From an uncultured Eubacteriales bacterium (GTDB lineage: Bacteria; Bacillota; Clostridia; Oscillospirales; Oscillospiraceae): 5,388 nucleotides of DNA. Position numbers and translations under genes: made by a program. The notes beneath the pieces are model-generated. The model was not told where the DNA came from and searched no databases. It saw nothing but the letters and a program-made list of their open reading frames with translations. Of this stretch, positions 5,349-5,388 are shown in pieces (the stretch's first letter is position 1; each line of letters opens with the position of its first letter). The stretch is taken from positions 1-5,388 of the forward strand of contig URTG01000128.1 in the NCBI GenBank assembly GCA_900550705.1, in the 5' to 3' direction.

Positions 5349-5388
5349 ATTCTGTGTAGGGGCGGCCTGTGGGTACCGCATGGACTAT

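Larger units (their letters stand above)
5270..5388. other. Post-operon region with small dyads, no convincing gene
   Basis: About 119 bases to the window edge. By hand count 5270-5350 is near 43% G+C, far below the operon. It contains a nested dyad around 5278-5316 and a 6-bp hairpin at 5332-5348, then TGTAGGGGCGGCC at 5355-5367. A 26-codon ORF (5269-5349) overlaps the pilB stop as TAATG but has poor ribosome-site spacing and foreign codon use. Another reading frame from ATG 5328 stays open to the edge. Neither is accepted as a gene. It may be the leader of a following gene or an intergenic repeat. Confidence 0.5.

Noticed and set aside
5320..5388. Riboswitch (cyclic-di-GMP or fluoride type) after pilB
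   Set aside because: GGCCGATGG looks superficially like the fluoride motif, but the pairing partner is absent. No GEMM-type conserved segments are present.
5328..5388. Start of a downstream gene at ATG 5328
   Set aside because: The reading frame is open to the edge, but the purine stretch is only three bases from the ATG and the frame runs through the hairpin and the putative repeat. It cannot be judged without more sequence.
1..5388. CRISPR array, tRNA, rRNA, insertion sequence or transposase
   Set aside because: No spaced direct repeats, cloverleaf, rRNA signature or transposase motifs were seen on either strand.

Overview
The window carries one compact, rightward operon for a type IV pilus (T4P) assembly machine: pilC - pilM - pilN - pilO - pilB. 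All five genes are on the + strand and fill 194-5269. The inner-membrane platform protein (PilC) comes first. The cytoplasmic actin-like PilM and the two bitopic proteins PilN and PilO follow, and together they would form the alignment subcomplex. The extension ATPase PilB comes last. The sequence is GC-rich and uses TTG and GTG starts. It has strong AGGAGG-type ribosome sites and intergenic repeats of the CCTTCCCC...GGGGAAGGTG...GCGGATGAGGGTG kind. From memory, these repeats resemble those of GC-rich gut Clostridia of the Oscillospiraceae group (Flavonifractor/Oscillibacter-like), so a Gram-positive anaerobe of that kind is my best guess. No taxonomic marker gene is present.

Layout: positions 1-193 hold no gene. 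They contain a cluster of four perfect hairpins (6-91), part of an interspersed repeat, then a pyrimidine-rich array of degenerate TAACTCC heptamers (137-178) running up to the pilC ribosome site. I see no convincing sigma-70 promoter there. pilC and pilM are separated by 44 nt and pilM and pilN by 12 nt. pilN/pilO and pilO/pilB overlap by 4 nt (GTGA and TTGA), which suggests translational coupling and fixed stoichiometry. Positions 5270-5388 are clearly less GC-rich, hold several small dyad symmetries and have no convincing gene.

How the genes work together: PilB, a hexameric ATPase, turns beneath the PilC platform to add pilin subunits to a growing fibre. PilM, PilN and PilO link the cytoplasmic motor to the outer parts of the machine. 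PilB carries an N-terminal MshEN-type domain with two cyclic-di-GMP-binding motifs, so pilus extension is plausibly controlled by that second messenger. PilM is short and lacks the usual nucleotide-pocket residues, so it may be a pure scaffold. No pilin, prepilin peptidase (PilD) or retraction ATPase (PilT) is inside the window. Overall this is a recognisable system with some unusual details. I found no clear sign of an entirely new one.
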